A stretch of DNA of 64,000 nucleotides from Gnetum montanum (GCA_015680685.1 MNCI01035854.1:359200-423199), one strand, 5' to 3'. Shown: positions 31,383 to 43,992, counted from the stretch's first letter. A program made the numbers and translations. The notes: generated by a model not told the origin, from the sequence alone.

Positions 31383-33404
31383 TTAGAATGGAGGATATCC
31401 CCCATAACTAAATAGGTGAGCGTGGCTAGAATTAATAAATGGAAGGTTAGGATCCATGCATGTTGGAAATATTGGGATCCAGTCAGATCCAACCCATTGG
31501 GTGTCTTTTGATGTGGTGGTTGGAATGTACCCAAATTGGGGTTCACACACTTGATTAATGTTGACATAGTGGGGCAAGTTATAAGATGTGGTTAATTGAT
31601 AAGGAGTTGACCCACTATGGCACCCATGACTGTAACATGGTATACAAGGATCATTATGTCTCCCTATGTGGCTATGTTCATTGGGCTTCATAGTTGTTGG
31701 AGTTTTGATTGGTGGCCTTGATAAGGTAACATGAGGTTTTAGGTTCGAGGAGAAAGATGCACCACAGTGTTGAACTTGTGCTGAGTGGGAGGATGCAATG
31801 GCCTTGGAACTGTGTTGTCCCTTTCTATGATCACATCTAAAGAAAGGATGCTTTCGGTGTTGTGGAGGACCTCCACTACTATTTATAGTAGCAGTACAAG
31901 TGATGTTCATGGGTTGGTGTTGTGGTGCAAAACCCTCTAGAATACTTGGTGGCAATGTAGAAGGAGGTGAAGGATGAGAATGTTGAAATTGAGGAGAAGT
32001 GTAATGTACACGAGGTGGTGGTCTTGTTGGAGAGGATATGGGTTGATAGTATTTAAGAGAATGATAACAATGTGGCGAGAGAGAGGATGTTGACCCAGTT
32101 GGGAAAACAGGATACTGAACCTTATAGGTGCTTGGGTTCGGATGATATAAAGGGTATAACCAGTTTGAGGCTGGCCTCCCTCACGACTTGGATTTTTGCC
32201 ACTATGATTGAACACAGTATCTTTGTACAAACTCTAGATGTAACATTCTTCCCCAATGCTCATATAAATGTGACAAGATTGGGCATTGACCTTTGGGGTG
32301 ATCGTACAGGCAAATATTGCATTGATACGTATGATTAGCAGTTGAGTTCTTATTTTTTTCAATCCTTCTTTTCGATTGTCTAAGGGTGTTTTGTCCTATT
32401 TCTAGGTTCATCATGGTTTCTCCTCTAACAATGTTGGCATATTCTCCACATTTTTCATATATCCATTCTGTCATCTTATTGATCTTTGCCTCAATTTCAT
32501 CTAGTGACTATAGTACTGGCAAAGATGGTTCCACCTCCTTAAGATGAGTTGATTTTTCCTCCTCCTGCTGATGGACCTTTGCTAATTTGAGATTTTGGTC
32601 CTATTGAGATTTTTCAACATTCTCCCATTTAGCCATTTCTCCTTTTTCTTTTGCTACCTGCTTGATAAGCTCTTGGAATTGGTGGGTCCGCAGTTCATAT
32701 AGTTGACCTAGGGCATACATCCCTAGGGTTTCCCTTGTTTCATTACGGAGCCCATCTATGATATGGTACATTAGCCTTTCCTCGAAGAACCCATGGCCTA
32801 GGTAGTTGTTTAACAATGCATAATATCTTTTTAAGGCCATGTCCAAGGGTTTGTGTTGCACTTGTCTCAACTCTTGGATTTGTTTCCTCAAGGATGACAC
32901 TCTCGCGTAGGTTTGATATCTTTTATTGAAGAGCTCTACCATTTTTGGCTTTGGTCTTAAGGAGCTATACCATACTTTTGCTTGGCCAACGAGTGTCGTA
33001 GGAAAGAGCTTAAGTTTTTGCCACCCATTATCAATATTGTTCCATATACAGGCATCATGGAAGGCTTGTAAATGATGTTGCAAATCTAAATCATAGCTTC
33101 CTGAAAACTTGGGAAAGTTGTTTACATCAAGCCTGGGTAGATGGCTTTCCTTGCAATGCCTGTGGGATATTTAAACAGCCTCTTGTATATGCATTAGGCT
33201 CTTAGTGGCTAGCAGGGATTCATCGTCACTAGGTAGGTTATGAGTTTGTGAGTTGGGATGATGTTGCCTTCGTTTATGTACATAGGAGACCCCTACATTA
33301 GATTGAGTACTCCAAACTTCGATTTCATCATTATATAATTCGTTGGTTCTCCAATGAATTGCCTTACTAGTTGTTGCATTATCATAGTCTTGTGAGAGAG
33401 ACAT
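31383..33404 (-). pseudogene. E3 gag
   Basis: Starts MSLSQDYDNATTSKAIHW at 33404, a different N-terminus from E1, E2 and E6. The capsid region is open for about 160 codons: LQHHLQAFHDAC, WYSSLRPKPKMVELFNKRYQ, GLRNETRETLGMYALGQL. The zinc knuckle is CNICLYDHPKGQCP (C-x2-C-x3-H-x4-C). The tail is rich in Pro, His and Ser and ends YGGYPPF. A few stops (near 33171, 32601, 32200) break it. Total about 670 codons, after which no pol frame follows. It could once have supplied capsid or packaged its own RNA. Confidence 0.8.
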
Positions 33405-33536
33405 GGTTGTGAATTTGTGTGTGATTTATTTGCAATTACTTCTTTCTAAAAGATATATTGTCAAGGCTTCGTTATAGTGATCTTGGATGATGCAACTAAT
33501 CTAAATAACTAGCACCATCCCCAACAACAGTGCCAG
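33405..33536 (-). other. E3 primer-binding site and leader
   Basis: Minus strand TGGCACTGTTGTTGGGGA next to the LTR is the tRNA-Asp PBS with transitions. Confidence 0.75.
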
Positions 33537-34378
33537 TGATGAGTGGTGAGGTACCCCTACACTCAACCATATGAATATGAGCATTCATGCACGATCCGGT
33601 CGAACTCCACAGATGGACTAGTTGTGGTATCTAGATAGTCACTTGTTGATCGTAGTTCGCTATCTTCCCACATGGACTAGTATTTGCTTTGTCACGTATG
33701 GTTTAGTCTAGAGTGAGGTGCATGATATGATTTCTATCCTAGTGCTACTCCTAGAGGCAATGGAAGGTAACTTTGATTAAGCTAAGAGGGAACGAGAGAA
33801 GAGAATCTAAGCTAGCCCAAGTGCGATGAGCATCCATCCTTAATCATCTGTACACACCTTGGACCTCATGTACTACTGCTAGGATTACTAAGTGCATGGC
33901 CTAGGTACGCTAGTAGCATACCAAGTAGTTACACTTAAATGCTCGTGATTAAGTCGTACTCATTCCGCATTAACAACATGAAATGTAAATGACAAGAAAG
34001 CAAATATTAAATAAAGAAGACAATAAATAATAATTAAAGTAATTAAGAGTTAAGTGGATGCTGCAATGATGAAGTAATCTTGATCTTTATTATTGGTCAT
34101 GTGCACATCCAAGTACGTCACACTCGAATAAAGGTTTCATACAATTACAATCATCACACTGTGGGCATGCACTAGGGAATGAATAGAAATGAACAAAAAC
34201 TCTACTTCTACACTACTAACTAACTAACTGACTCCCTTTTCCTATGCACCCAGATGTGTATTTATAGGCTCACACAGGAACCGCGATATCTTGTATCCAA
34301 TATCATTAGTGAGGTCACGATATCGCATGCTCGATATTGAGGGTCCAATATCAGAGCCTGACAAATCATGGTTCATCA
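33537..34378 (-). repeat. E3 5' LTR (842 bp)
   Basis: Plus-strand ends TGATGAGTGGTG...TTCATCA. Same length as the other copy. U3 GATATCG-type motifs at about 34280-34360, more decayed than in the left LTR. Confidence 0.93.
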
Positions 34379-35755
34379 AGGGGGGATATAACTCAGATCC
34401 ATAGATCCGTCTTCAAGCCTTTCATAATGCCTATGCCTTGCAAAACATAGAAAATGACTTGCAGAAACTTAAGCTATTACCTAGGATACTCATAAAAGAA
34501 GCAAAAAGTTGGTACCACTCCTTGGAGCCAAAATCAATTCACAAATGGAGTACGATGCTTCAGCTATTCAATGAAAAATATCAAACGTACTTTAGAGTGT
34601 CCAATTTGAGAAAGAAAATATAAGGTTAGTGATAAGGAACACATGAATGTTTTGACACAGCCATGGGTAGGTATTATTCCCTTTTTCATAAATGTCCTAG
34701 CCATGGTTATTCTCAGTGGAAGTAGCTTTGCCATATCATAGATGAGCTCCGATCAGAAACAAGGAGAACTCTTGGGGCCTATGCCTAAGGGAGACTATTA
34801 GAACTAAGATTCCATTAGATTCAAAGGCTAATTGAGCAAGTTGCAAAAGAAGAAGGTGAGTTGAGAAAACAAGAAAGTGCTAAGGAGTACAAAAAGGGAG
34901 GTCCAATTTTATGACGGTGAGGGGGAGGTACCGCTTGATGAAGTGGTGCAATGAAAATTCTTACCAATTCAAAAATCTATGTTTGAAATTTTGGCTAAGG
35001 TTGACAAAATGTGGGAATATTTGGATGAAAAATTTCAAACTACTCTAAAAATTGAAGAAGAATGCAAAGAACAAGGTGGTGATCATGATCACAAGAGAAG
35101 AAAAGAAGCTGAATGTGCCTACCAAAGGGGTAAGGACAAAGTTGTAGTAGTAGAAAAGGTTGTGGAGTCAAAATTAGATGATGATGATGGGTGTGACATC
35201 TACTAATATGAACATCCTAAGAAATGTTGTCGTGTTGTGTCACACTTGTAGGAATCTAGGGTGTATGCTTTGAATCCTAGACTAGCACAAAGGTAAGTGC
35301 CTAGAAGGTTGCCTTATCCTCAAGCCAATCCAAGGTAGTTCCACCAATAACAACAAGTTCATTATCCAAGTGGAGTTCGACCACAACCATATGAGTAGTG
35401 TCAACCATGCAACACCCACAATCATGGGGGATTGCACCACCTAGGCAATTCCCATATCCTTATCATTCTCTTCATCCTTTAGCACATGTTTCATCACCCT
35501 TAATCCAATTACTACCTACTCCACCCATGTAGGGTAAAATTCTCATGCAACTGTAACAATGTAATGCTACCAGGGCTGTTAACTTACAACTAGCTCCTCA
35601 ATTGAGTGGTTCAGAATCCAGATCCCGTAAAAGGTCATTCTTCTAAACCAATAGCCCTACAAAGCCCTCATCTGCTTATGTGGTTGGTCACCCTGTGTTT
35701 CCTTCATCCTTTGCATCCATTCCTTTTGAGAGCCCTTCAAACCAAATGCCTCCCA
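34379..35755 (+). pseudogene. E2 gag, C-terminal part
   Basis: Resumes after E3 with the TSD AGGGG, then LQAFHNAYALQNIENDLQKL, WYHSLEPKSIHKWS and LFNEKYQTYF. Further on come KVDKMWEYLDEKFQTTLKIE and a zinc knuckle CDIY.YEHPKKCC in which the second Cys is lost. A Gln/Pro/Tyr-rich tail follows. Many stops. Confidence 0.8.
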
Positions 35756-35759
35756 AGAT

Positions 35760-36250
35760 CCACACAGTCATGTTAACCCATGCTATATCTGATTGAATCA
35801 AGGCCAGCAACCTTCCCAGGAAAAGAGTTGATCCTGGAAGTCTTTTCATCTACTTGTAGATTGCAGAAAATGAGCCATGCAAGGCTTTTCTTGATTTAAG
35901 TTTTGGCATTAATCTAATTTTCCATGAAATTACAATGCCTAGAACTTGCCCCCTCTCAAGAAGAGTAATACCCATTTAGAAATGGCTAATTAGTCCATCA
36001 TTATTTCCTTGGAATTAGTGGAGGACATTGTGACCACTGTTTATGGGTAGCTGTATCCTATAGATTTCTTGGTGATCAAAATTGACAATTGTAAAGGGAG
36101 ATTTCCAATCATTATGGGGAGGGCTTGGTTGAGCACTGTTGATGCACGAATGAGCATCAGAGATATTTCCTTGAAGATTTCCAAGGAAAATGCATTCGAA
36201 AAGATCAAGAAGAAGAGAGTTCTATGCATCGCATACAACCATACTGGGTG
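35760..36250 (+). pseudogene. E2 protease domain
   Basis: MLTHAISD, then a stop and IKASNLPRK. The active-site region reads CKAFLDLSFGINLIF, lacking D-S/T-G. FPIIMGRAWLSTVDARM and DISLKISKENAFEKIKKK follow. Several stops. Clearly the same domain as E1 10019-10500. Confidence 0.7.
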
Positions 36251-36509
36251 ACTATGTGTGGAAACTCTGTTCTATAAAAAGCATATCAATCAAAGTATGC
36301 AAACAATGTGCAAATGAATTTGAAATCCAGAAGTGCCTATATGTAGTTGCCATAAAACAGTAGGGCACCCAGTGGCTAACAGCTAATTTTGAAAGTAGCA
36401 CACTTTGCATGAAACCTATTGAGAGTCTAACTTGTGCCTATGTTGAAGGCATGGATGAACTAGAGCAAGTTTATTACCAACTCTCCAATGATGAACCTAA
36501 TGATACCAA

Positions 36510-37825
36510 TTAGGAAGAGTTGGAAATCCCTAACAATTTTAAACAAGAGCCCTTAGAGTTGAAGACTCTATCCACCGACATGGAATATGCATTTCTGAAA
36601 AATGGTAAGCCGATGATAATCAATGTCAACCTTGCTCCTGAGCAGAAAAGGATGTTGTTGAAGGTGTTCAACAAATGGCCAATAGCTTTTTCTTGGTCAT
36701 ATCCTAAACTCATAAGGATTGATCCTAGGATATGCCAGCATTGCATCTATATCGATTTGGTTATGAAGACAAAGAGGTAGCTACAATGGCAGCTGAACCC
36801 CAAATTAAAGCAAATTGTCAAAGAGCAAATTGAACAACTCTTCAAGACCTAGTTCATCTATCTAATTGTAGATAGCAAGTGGGTTAGCCCACTTGCAATT
36901 ATGCCAAGGAAAGATGGCAAGTGGCAGGTCTGTATTGATTTTAAGCTATTTTACATGGCAATGTTCCAAGATCATTTTCCATTGTCATTTGTGGACTAGG
37001 GGCTGGACACTGTTTCTAGGCATTGCAATTATAGCTTTCTAGATGGTTATAATGGTTATAATCAAATTCAGATTGCACTCAAGGATTAGGCCAAAACAAC
37101 ATTTACAAGTCCTTGGGGGACTTTTGCGTATCGTAAAATGCCCTTTGGCTTGTGCAATGCCTCTACAACTTTCAAACGCTTGGTCCTAAGCATTTTTCAA
37201 TAGCAAATTAGTAGCGAGGTGGAAGTCTTCATAGATGAATTCTCCACCTATGGCACTACATTTGAGAAAGCCCTAGAAAGCCTTAAGCAAGTGATTAAAA
37301 GGTGCATGGAGACTAATCTTTGGCTCAATTAGCAAAAGAGCCATCTAATGGTCCAGGAGGGCATTATGTTGGGACACAGAATTTCTCAAGCAGGGATTGA
37401 GGTGGATCATGAAAAGATTCAGGTCATCCAAGGAATAACCTACCAACTAGAAATTGTTAAAGATGTCTAGTCATTTTTTGGACACACTAGCTACTACTGG
37501 AAATTCATAGAGAATTTGTCTAAGATCACAAAACCATTGGTCGAGCTCACAAAGAAAGATGCTCTATTCATATGGACCAAGGAATGTGAAAAGACATTAC
37601 AATAGCTTAAGGAGAAGCTTGTAGAGACTCCAATTCTATGAGCACTTGATTAGTCCTATCCATTTCACATTATGATGGATGCATCAAACTATGCCTTGGG
37701 AGTCATGCTCATGCAGTTGGATGATCAAAAATGTCCATGTTACATCCAATGTGCAAGCCAAAGCATTGTGGGTGCATAACTCAATTACACCACAACAGGG
37801 AAAGAGCTGATGGTTGTAGTGTATG
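36510..37825 (+). pseudogene. E2 reverse transcriptase and N-terminal RNase H
   Basis: VDSKWVSPLAIMPRKDGK, DGYNGYNQIQI and AYRKMPFGLCNA show the RT. The catalytic motif is FIDE (37228-37239), Glu in place of the second Asp. EGIMLGHRISQAGIEVDHEK follows. RNase H begins HIMMDASNYALGVMLMQ and is cut at KELMVVVYVL by E4; it resumes at 40720. Stops in RT at several places. Confidence 0.85.
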
Positions 37826-38103
37826 TGTTGGTGACCATTTGAGATGCGACTGCCAACGAGTGTCCTCGAACAGGATTTAGGTGCTTGCTGGTCTCTTGCA
37901 ACACCAAGGCCCAGATACCTCCAAATAGACTCAGTAGTTAATGTGAGTATGTGTGTGTGTTGTTGTGAAAAATGAAACGATTGAGTTGCATGTAAAACTA
38001 TAAATGACTTATCTTAAAGAGATTCAGCCAACTTTGCAAAGTACTATGAGTTGTTGAGAGTTCCTATTTTGTTCAATTGCCTATTTTATGCGGTCCTTAT
38101 AAT

Positions 38104-39075
38104 NNNNNNNNNNNNNNNNNNNNNNNNNNNNNNNNNNNNNNNNNNNNNNNNNNNNNNNNNNNNNNNNNNNNNNNNNNNNNNNNNNNNNNNNNNNNNNNNN
38201 NNNNNNNNNNNNNNNNNNNNNNNNNNNNNNNNNNNNNNNNNNNNNNNNNNNNNNNNNNNNNNNNNNNNNNNNNNNNNNNNNNNNNNNNNNNNNNNNNNNN
38301 NNNNNNNNNNNNNNNNNNNNNNNNNNNNNNNNNNNNNNNNNNNNNNNNNNNNNNNNNNNNNNNNNNNNNNNNNNNNNNNNNNNNNNNNNNNNNNNNNNNN
38401 NNNNNNNNNNNNNNNNNNNNNNNNNNNNNNNNNNNNNNNNNNNNNNNNNNNNNNNNNNNNNNNNNNNNNNNNNNNNNNNNNNNNNNNNNNNNNNNNNNNN
38501 NNNNNNNNNNNNNNNNNNNNNNNNNNNNNNNNNNNNNNNNNNNNNNNNNNNNNNNNNNNNNNNNNNNNNNNNNNNNNNNNNNNNNNNNNNNNNNNNNNNN
38601 NNNNNNNNNNNNNNNNNNNNNNNNNNNNNNNNNNNNNNNNNNNNNNNNNNNNNNNNNNNNNNNNNNNNNNNNNNNNNNNNNNNNNNNNNNNNNNNNNNNN
38701 NNNNNNNNNNNNNNNNNNNNNNNNNNNNNNNNNNNNNNNNNNNNNNNNNNNNNNNNNNNNNNNNNNNNNNNNNNNNNNNNNNNNNNNNNNNNNNNNNNNN
38801 NNNNNNNNNNNNNNNNNNNNNNNNNNNNNNNNNNNNNNNNNNNNNNNNNNNNNNNNNNNNNNNNNNNNNNNNNNNNNNNNNNNNNNNNNNNNNNNNNNNN
38901 NNNNNNNNNNNNNNNNNNNNNNNNNNNNNNNNNNNNNNNNNNNNNNNNNNNNNNNNNNNNNNNNNNNNNNNNNNNNNNNNNNNNNNNNNNNNNNNNNNNN
39001 NNNNNNNNNNNNNNNNNNNNNNNNNNNNNNNNNNNNNNNNNNNNNNNNNNNNNNNNNNNNNNNNNNNNNNNNNNN
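38104..39075. other. Assembly gap (972 N)
   Basis: Run of N inside E4. Confidence 1.
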
Positions 39076-39335
39076 GAAAATTAAAATTCGATTGCAACCA
39101 CTAAGTTACATAGAAATACAAGCTATAGTTGCAACTTATTCCATACATAGGAAGTTGAATAACTATCCTATATATCCTCTTTATTTTGCTTTTTTTTTGG
39201 CAATATAGGAGGTGGCGGTTGGATGGTATTATAAAATCATGTAATCTAACCCTAAAAAAAACATAAACATTTTTCCCATAGGGCCTTTGTTTATCAAAGA
39301 TTTGCTATTTGATTTGTTCTTTGTGAAGTAGAAAA

Positions 39336-39512
39336 TTATTCAAGCCCTCCGATGATGTAGAAACTGCCATCCACCAAGGAGCTGGAGTAGAGCTTTGGGG
39401 AAGAATGCATGTCGGGCAGCCTGTCAGCATAAACGTAAGAACGGAAAAAAAATAGGCGATCTGCAAATTCTGAGTTCCCTGCAACAGCAAACTGCCTGTC
39501 AAAACCATTTTA
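39336..39512 (-). pseudogene. Fragment of an F-box/kelch-repeat-type gene inside E4
   Basis: Minus strand, frame ending at the stop 39338-39336. It reads LPDMHSSPKLYSSSLVDG then SFYIIGGLE. The order LP.MH..+KL.S...(D)G.FY.IGG is the signature of plant F-box/kelch proteins (usually LPDMHSPRKLCSGFFMDG then KFYVIGG). The preceding residues (FAVAGNSEFADRL) fit less well. Only one kelch blade is visible. Nearby minus-strand sequence up to 40500, with a TTTAGGGTTC-like stretch, may belong to the same captured gene but shows no clear exon. Probably a transduplicated, non-functional fragment. Confidence 0.5.
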
Positions 39513-40719
39513 TTCAAATTTGAATCTTGAAACTCCCCTTTTCGTAACGATCCACTCCAAAACAAATACAACATCCACATGAGATTTTACAGCAGAGCAA
39601 AAACTGTAAAGAGGGTTGTCTGTACTTCATTGTAGCAGCTGCTCCCATCAACGAAAATGAAGAGAATATTGGACAACTTGATGGATCAAGATTGACACCC
39701 TTGAACTTTGTCAAGAACAATCCGTAGTTTTGTTTCCTGCATCTCATGGGTTTGCTAACGATAGCCTTTTTCTGTCTTCAAAACAGTAGCAGAGCATATG
39801 ACGCGGTCGTTGACCTAACGAGGGTTTTCTTTAGCATAGGTTTTGGTGACTTCGGCTTCGGTTCAGGGATGATGATGATACCGAGGGAGCTCAGAAATGC
39901 GTTGTTGTGGTGTATCGTGTTTTTTTTGAGCAGCTCGTATGTGGTCATGGCAGGAAACTGGCGATTGCTATTTCTGCCGTTGTTGTTTTTTCATTTTGTT
40001 GTTGCCGATGATTGTAGTACGTCTTAGCCTCTGCAACTTTCCTGGGATCATGAACATCCTATGGCACCATGCTACAGTTGAGGGACTTTCTTAGAGCAAA
40101 CCACATAGCCGGCATCATATTTTTTCGAATTCTACTGCAACTCTTTTCAGCCTTAATTCTGCAATCTCCAGCAAAAACTCCTGATACCCACCATGATTGA
40201 ACACAACCTGGGTTCAGAAATCCTGTGTAGCTAAATAATGGCTGAAAACCAATCCATCCATGAATCAGGACTTTCTCTACCGTGACTTGGTGCTCTATCA
40301 AATATGAGTTAGAAACCCTATTGCGTTTTTTCCCTTTTATGCGAAGACTCCACTCTCTGTATACTGTGGATTATTCAAGGAGATCTTCTTTTTCTTTTGC
40401 AGGTTCCAGGAGCAAATGATAATTGTGGTTTAGGGTTCTAATCGCCTGAAATCTTTGCCCCAAATTTACCTAGGGCTTCCTGCGTTTTTCTTCTAAAACC
40501 GTTGCTCATAACCTGTTCTTGTTTTTTTGGTTTTCATTGCTAATTCAAATGCAGAGTATATACACAGTGTTTGTGACAAATTGCCTTTTTCCAGTGTCTC
40601 TACTTTTACCATCAATAAACATTACTATGACATCCAATTCTCAATTCTTATACTGCAAAAACCTTTAATCAATTTTATCATGCCATCCTGTTCCATGAAA
40701 TGGCCAAAATGTGCCAACA

Positions 40720-42270
40720 GTATGCTTTGGAGAAGTTTAGGTATTATGTGCTTGGATACAAGGTGTTTGTGCACACTAATCACAGTGTCATTCATTGCTT
40801 GATGAATAAACCAACAATGAGCCCTCATGTTATACGGTGGTTGGTGACCTTGTAGGAGTTCACTCTTACAATGGTAGATCAAAAAGGGACAGAGAATGTG
40901 ATTACTGATCACTTGTCTCAGTTACAATGGGACAATAAATAGGATGAGAGCCCACTCTCTAATCATTTTCCTAATAAACTCCTCTTTGTCAATGCAATAA
41001 ATGAACAAGTGCCCATTAAACCAAAATGGTATGATGGCATCCTCACTTATCTTCTCACTCAAGAGATGCCACAAGAGTTAGATTATCGAAAGAAACAACA
41101 ATTTCTTCATCAAGCCAAACACTTGATGGAGATTAACGGACATCTTTACAAGATGTGTGTATGGCCTAGTTCATTGGTATGTTCTTGATGTTGATCAACT
41201 ACATGTTCTTCAATACGCTCACGAGGGTCCTTATGGGTGCCACTATGCAAGGAGATGCATGACCATTAAAATCTTGATGGTAGGGTACTATTGGCTAACG
41301 CTCTTCAAGCATGTCCACCAATTCATCCACTCTTGTGAACGTTGTCAATGAGATGCTAGGATGACCACTCGAATGAAGGGACCTCAATAGTGGATCCAAC
41401 CACTATAATGCTTTGACATTCGGGGCATAAACTTCTTGGGTCCCATCTCACCCATGTCAAATGAAAAGGCATACATAATAGTTGCTATTGACTATTGTAC
41501 AAGATAGGCAGAAGTAGCAGTTGTCACTGACTATACATCTTCCATTGTTGCTCTGTTTGTATAACAAAATGTTGTAGACATGTTTGGAGAGCCACATGCA
41601 CTAATTTTTGACAATGGTACTTATTTTACAGGTGCTACTTTTCATAAGCTCATGCAATGCCTGGGGGTTGAACATAAATTAACAACACCCTACCAGCCCC
41701 AAGCCAATGGTCAAGTAGAGGTTACTAATAGGGAGATCACAAAAATTTTAATAAGAAAAATTAGCAAATATAGGAGAGACTAGAGCACAAAACTTAACAA
41801 TGCCCTCTAGGGCATATTACTCAACATGGAAACTCCTTATAGGCTACTCTCCCTATAAGTTGGTCTATGAAAAATTATGAACTCTTCTAATTCAATTCGA
41901 GCTTCATACACTTTCAATAGCCTGTGACCTTGAACTTGACCTAAGCCTAGCACAAAAAGAGAGATTGATCAACCTTAACTTGCTAGATGAGAATCAATTG
42001 GTGGCCTTTTCTTGGAATGAAGTGAACAAAGCATTCAATAAACAACACCATGACCTTAGGATAAGAAAAGTGAAATTTGAACCTGGAGACAAGGTCCTCT
42101 ACTAGGACCTCACACATGTACCTTAATGAACTAAGTTCTAGACATTGTGGAAGGGCCTTACATCATTTATAAAACCTTTCATTCAAGGGCCATGTTAATT
42201 TACAAACCTAAGAGCCCAAACAAGAAGCAACTAGTCAACACCCAATAAGTCAAACCTTTCCATGAGCCCA
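40720..42270 (+). pseudogene. E2 RNase H C-terminus and integrase
   Basis: After the E4 TSD the frame continues: RYYVLGYKVFVHTNHSVIHC, then LTMVDQKGTENVITDHLSQL. INT: HYARRCMTIKIL, HSCERCQ, GINFLGP (first catalytic Asp now Asn), IFDNGTYFTGATFHKLMQ with the second Asp, and NGQVEVTNREITKIL with the Glu. A degenerate C-terminus follows. Many stops. Confidence 0.85.
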
Positions 42271-42344
42271 AACAAGCCAGTGTACGCAACGCCTCATCGA
42301 ATGGATGACCTTGCTCAATCTTTCGGATCTTCTCTTTTCAACTT

Positions 42345-42360
42345 AATCATGGGGGAGATG
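42345..42360 (+). promoter_or_regulatory. Internal polypurine-like tract after INT (E2)
   Basis: AATCATGGGGGAGATG, the same position and core as E1 13697-13710. Confidence 0.5.
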
Positions 42361-43894
42361 GCCCTCCATGCTAACTATATAAGTAGCTCTTCAGTTTTTC
42401 TACGTTTTTGTTTTACAATTTTTTATTTTACAATGTTGTTTTTACACTTTTTTGTTTTATACTTTCTTTGTTTTTATATCATTTTTGTTTTAAACTTTAT
42501 TATTTTTCCAAATTTTTGTTTTATAACATCATTAGTATGTTTTAGTTTTCTTGAATATCTTTACAATTTTTTGTATATTTGACTTTATTTTGATATAAGA
42601 TTTTCTTGTTTTCTAATAAGGTGCTTTATTGGCAATAGGACACAATGATGTTGTAGCTATTTGCTAATGGTGGTTTGTACCTAATGTTTTTGCTTACTAA
42701 CATCTAGTTTCTATTTTTGAATTTTGATGACCAATGACTAAGACAAGGTTCTCTTTCATGGAATAGGTAGTGAGTCCACATCATCCACCCATCCACCAAC
42801 TCTATGGTTTTCTTGGTTTTGGAAATATGAGGTTCCTTTTTCATTAATAAAACCTTAACGAACTTGTGACCTTGATAGTTTCCAAACTTGGGAAAGATTC
42901 AAAGATTTGAAAAGGGTGTGCCTTCAAGGGGATTCAATACTCTTTGTGTCTCTCTACTTGCTTGAGTATGCATGTGTTTTCATGGATTTCTTCCCGTTTC
43001 GTGTTGACCAATAATAAGAAGTTGAATAAGTCTTTGTATGGTGTGGTTCATATTCAAAAAATCCATAAAAATATAAAATTAAAAAAAAAAGAAAAAAATA
43101 AAAACATGATGGGAATTCAAAGCACACCTCTTAGACAAAATAAATGGGCTACAAGCACTAGTTATAAGACCAGAAAGACATGTTACCAATGCCTGAAGGT
43201 CCCCTCTAACTAAGGCCCTTTCTTACTCCTTACTTTTTTATTCTTCTCAAATAAGGAAAGTGGTTGTTTATGGGAGCATTCTTGTGTCTCGAGGGGGATA
43301 GATAAGTCCTAGAGTCGTTGGTTTTGATCTAGACTAAGGATGGACTTTATCAGGACATTTAACCATAAAATTCATAAGGGACCTCATGTGCCCACGATTG
43401 GGAAATCCATTCCACACACTCTCTCATCCATCAATGCTCTCCATAACTCACCTCATTGCTGGTTTTCATATTTTTGCTTAATGTCTTAGTTTGATGTGTT
43501 AAAATTCTTAGATGGATTCTTCTAGATTCAGTCCTTAACTTTTCATAACCATTAATCAACTATGGCACCCACAAACTCCTTGGGATGAGGTTATGTAAGG
43601 GCCAAAAGGGCATAAGCTTGCTATGGGGAGGATCCACTTGCATAGCTCTTGGTTGGACTAGTTAAGTCCTTGTTCTTAGGCATTTTGGCAATAAAATATT
43701 TTGCATTCCGCATTAGTTGCATCCAATTGTGTGCTCCTTAAGGCATTTCTCCAATCATTCTCCATCTTTTATGAAATCTCAAGCCCTCTTCATGTATCAC
43801 ATTGTGTTCTTGGCTTTTTGGGCTTTGATTTGATTCCCATTTCACTTAAAAAATCCTTATATTTTTTGAGTTTTAACTTGGTCAATGGTGATCA
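42361..43894 (+). other. E2 noncoding spacer with hairpin and G-rich block
   Basis: T-rich to about 42560. The CTTTGTATGGTGTGGTTC arm is at about 43032-43049, and the GGGAATTCAAAGCACACC arm at 43111-43128, with an A-rich loop. The stem is partly lost. The block CTTGCTATGGGGAGGATCCA is at 43617-43636. No ORF. Confidence 0.65.
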
Positions 43895-43992
43895 ATAGTT
43901 GCATCAATTAGGCCTAGTCAACTTAGTTGACCAAGTTGACTAGGCCCCATCGATGAGGCACAGTCGACTAATGGGAAAAATTCTATATATAG
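43895..43992 (+). promoter_or_regulatory. Putative internal promoter of the E2 aORF
   Basis: GTCAACTTAGTTGAC, AGTTGACT, CATCGATG and AGTCGACT precede TATATATAG at 43984-43992. The motif type is that of the E2 LTR U3 (CATCGATG, GTTGATG). Confidence 0.55.

Larger units (their letters stand above)
25548..34378 (-). mobile_element. E3: pol-less retrotransposon with gag and aORF only
   Basis: The element is 8,831 bp on the minus strand. The LTRs are of equal length (842 bp: 25548-26389 and 33537-34378). TSD AGGGG is at 25543-25547 and 34379-34383. Gag is at 33404-31383 and the aORF at 29354-26570. Only about 2 kb separates them, with no trace of PR, RT, RNase H or INT. PBS and PPT are present, so it could be mobilised in trans by a relative. 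The LTRs differ by roughly a tenth in the part compared by eye, almost all transitions. Confidence 0.92.
37826..40719. mobile_element. E4: TGTTGG...CCAACA element, probably an LTR-type insertion or solo LTR
   Basis: Inserted in E2 RNase H with TSD GTATG (37821-37825 and 40720-40724). The termini TGTTGG and CCAACA are perfect 6-bp inverted repeats and begin TG, end CA, as LTRs do. A 5-bp TSD also fits an LTR element. The left end has a TATA-like ACTATAAATGAC near 38008. A 972-N gap hides the middle. I see no second copy of the left end in the visible right part, so it is either a very long solo LTR or an element whose internal LTR borders lie in the gap. No pol genes are visible. It carries a scrap of a kelch gene on the minus strand. 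Confidence 0.7.

Noticed and set aside
39746-40027. 93-codon plus-strand frame with hydrophobic stretches in E4
   Set aside because: No ATG context, homology or splice structure recognised. Possibly captured host DNA read in the wrong frame.
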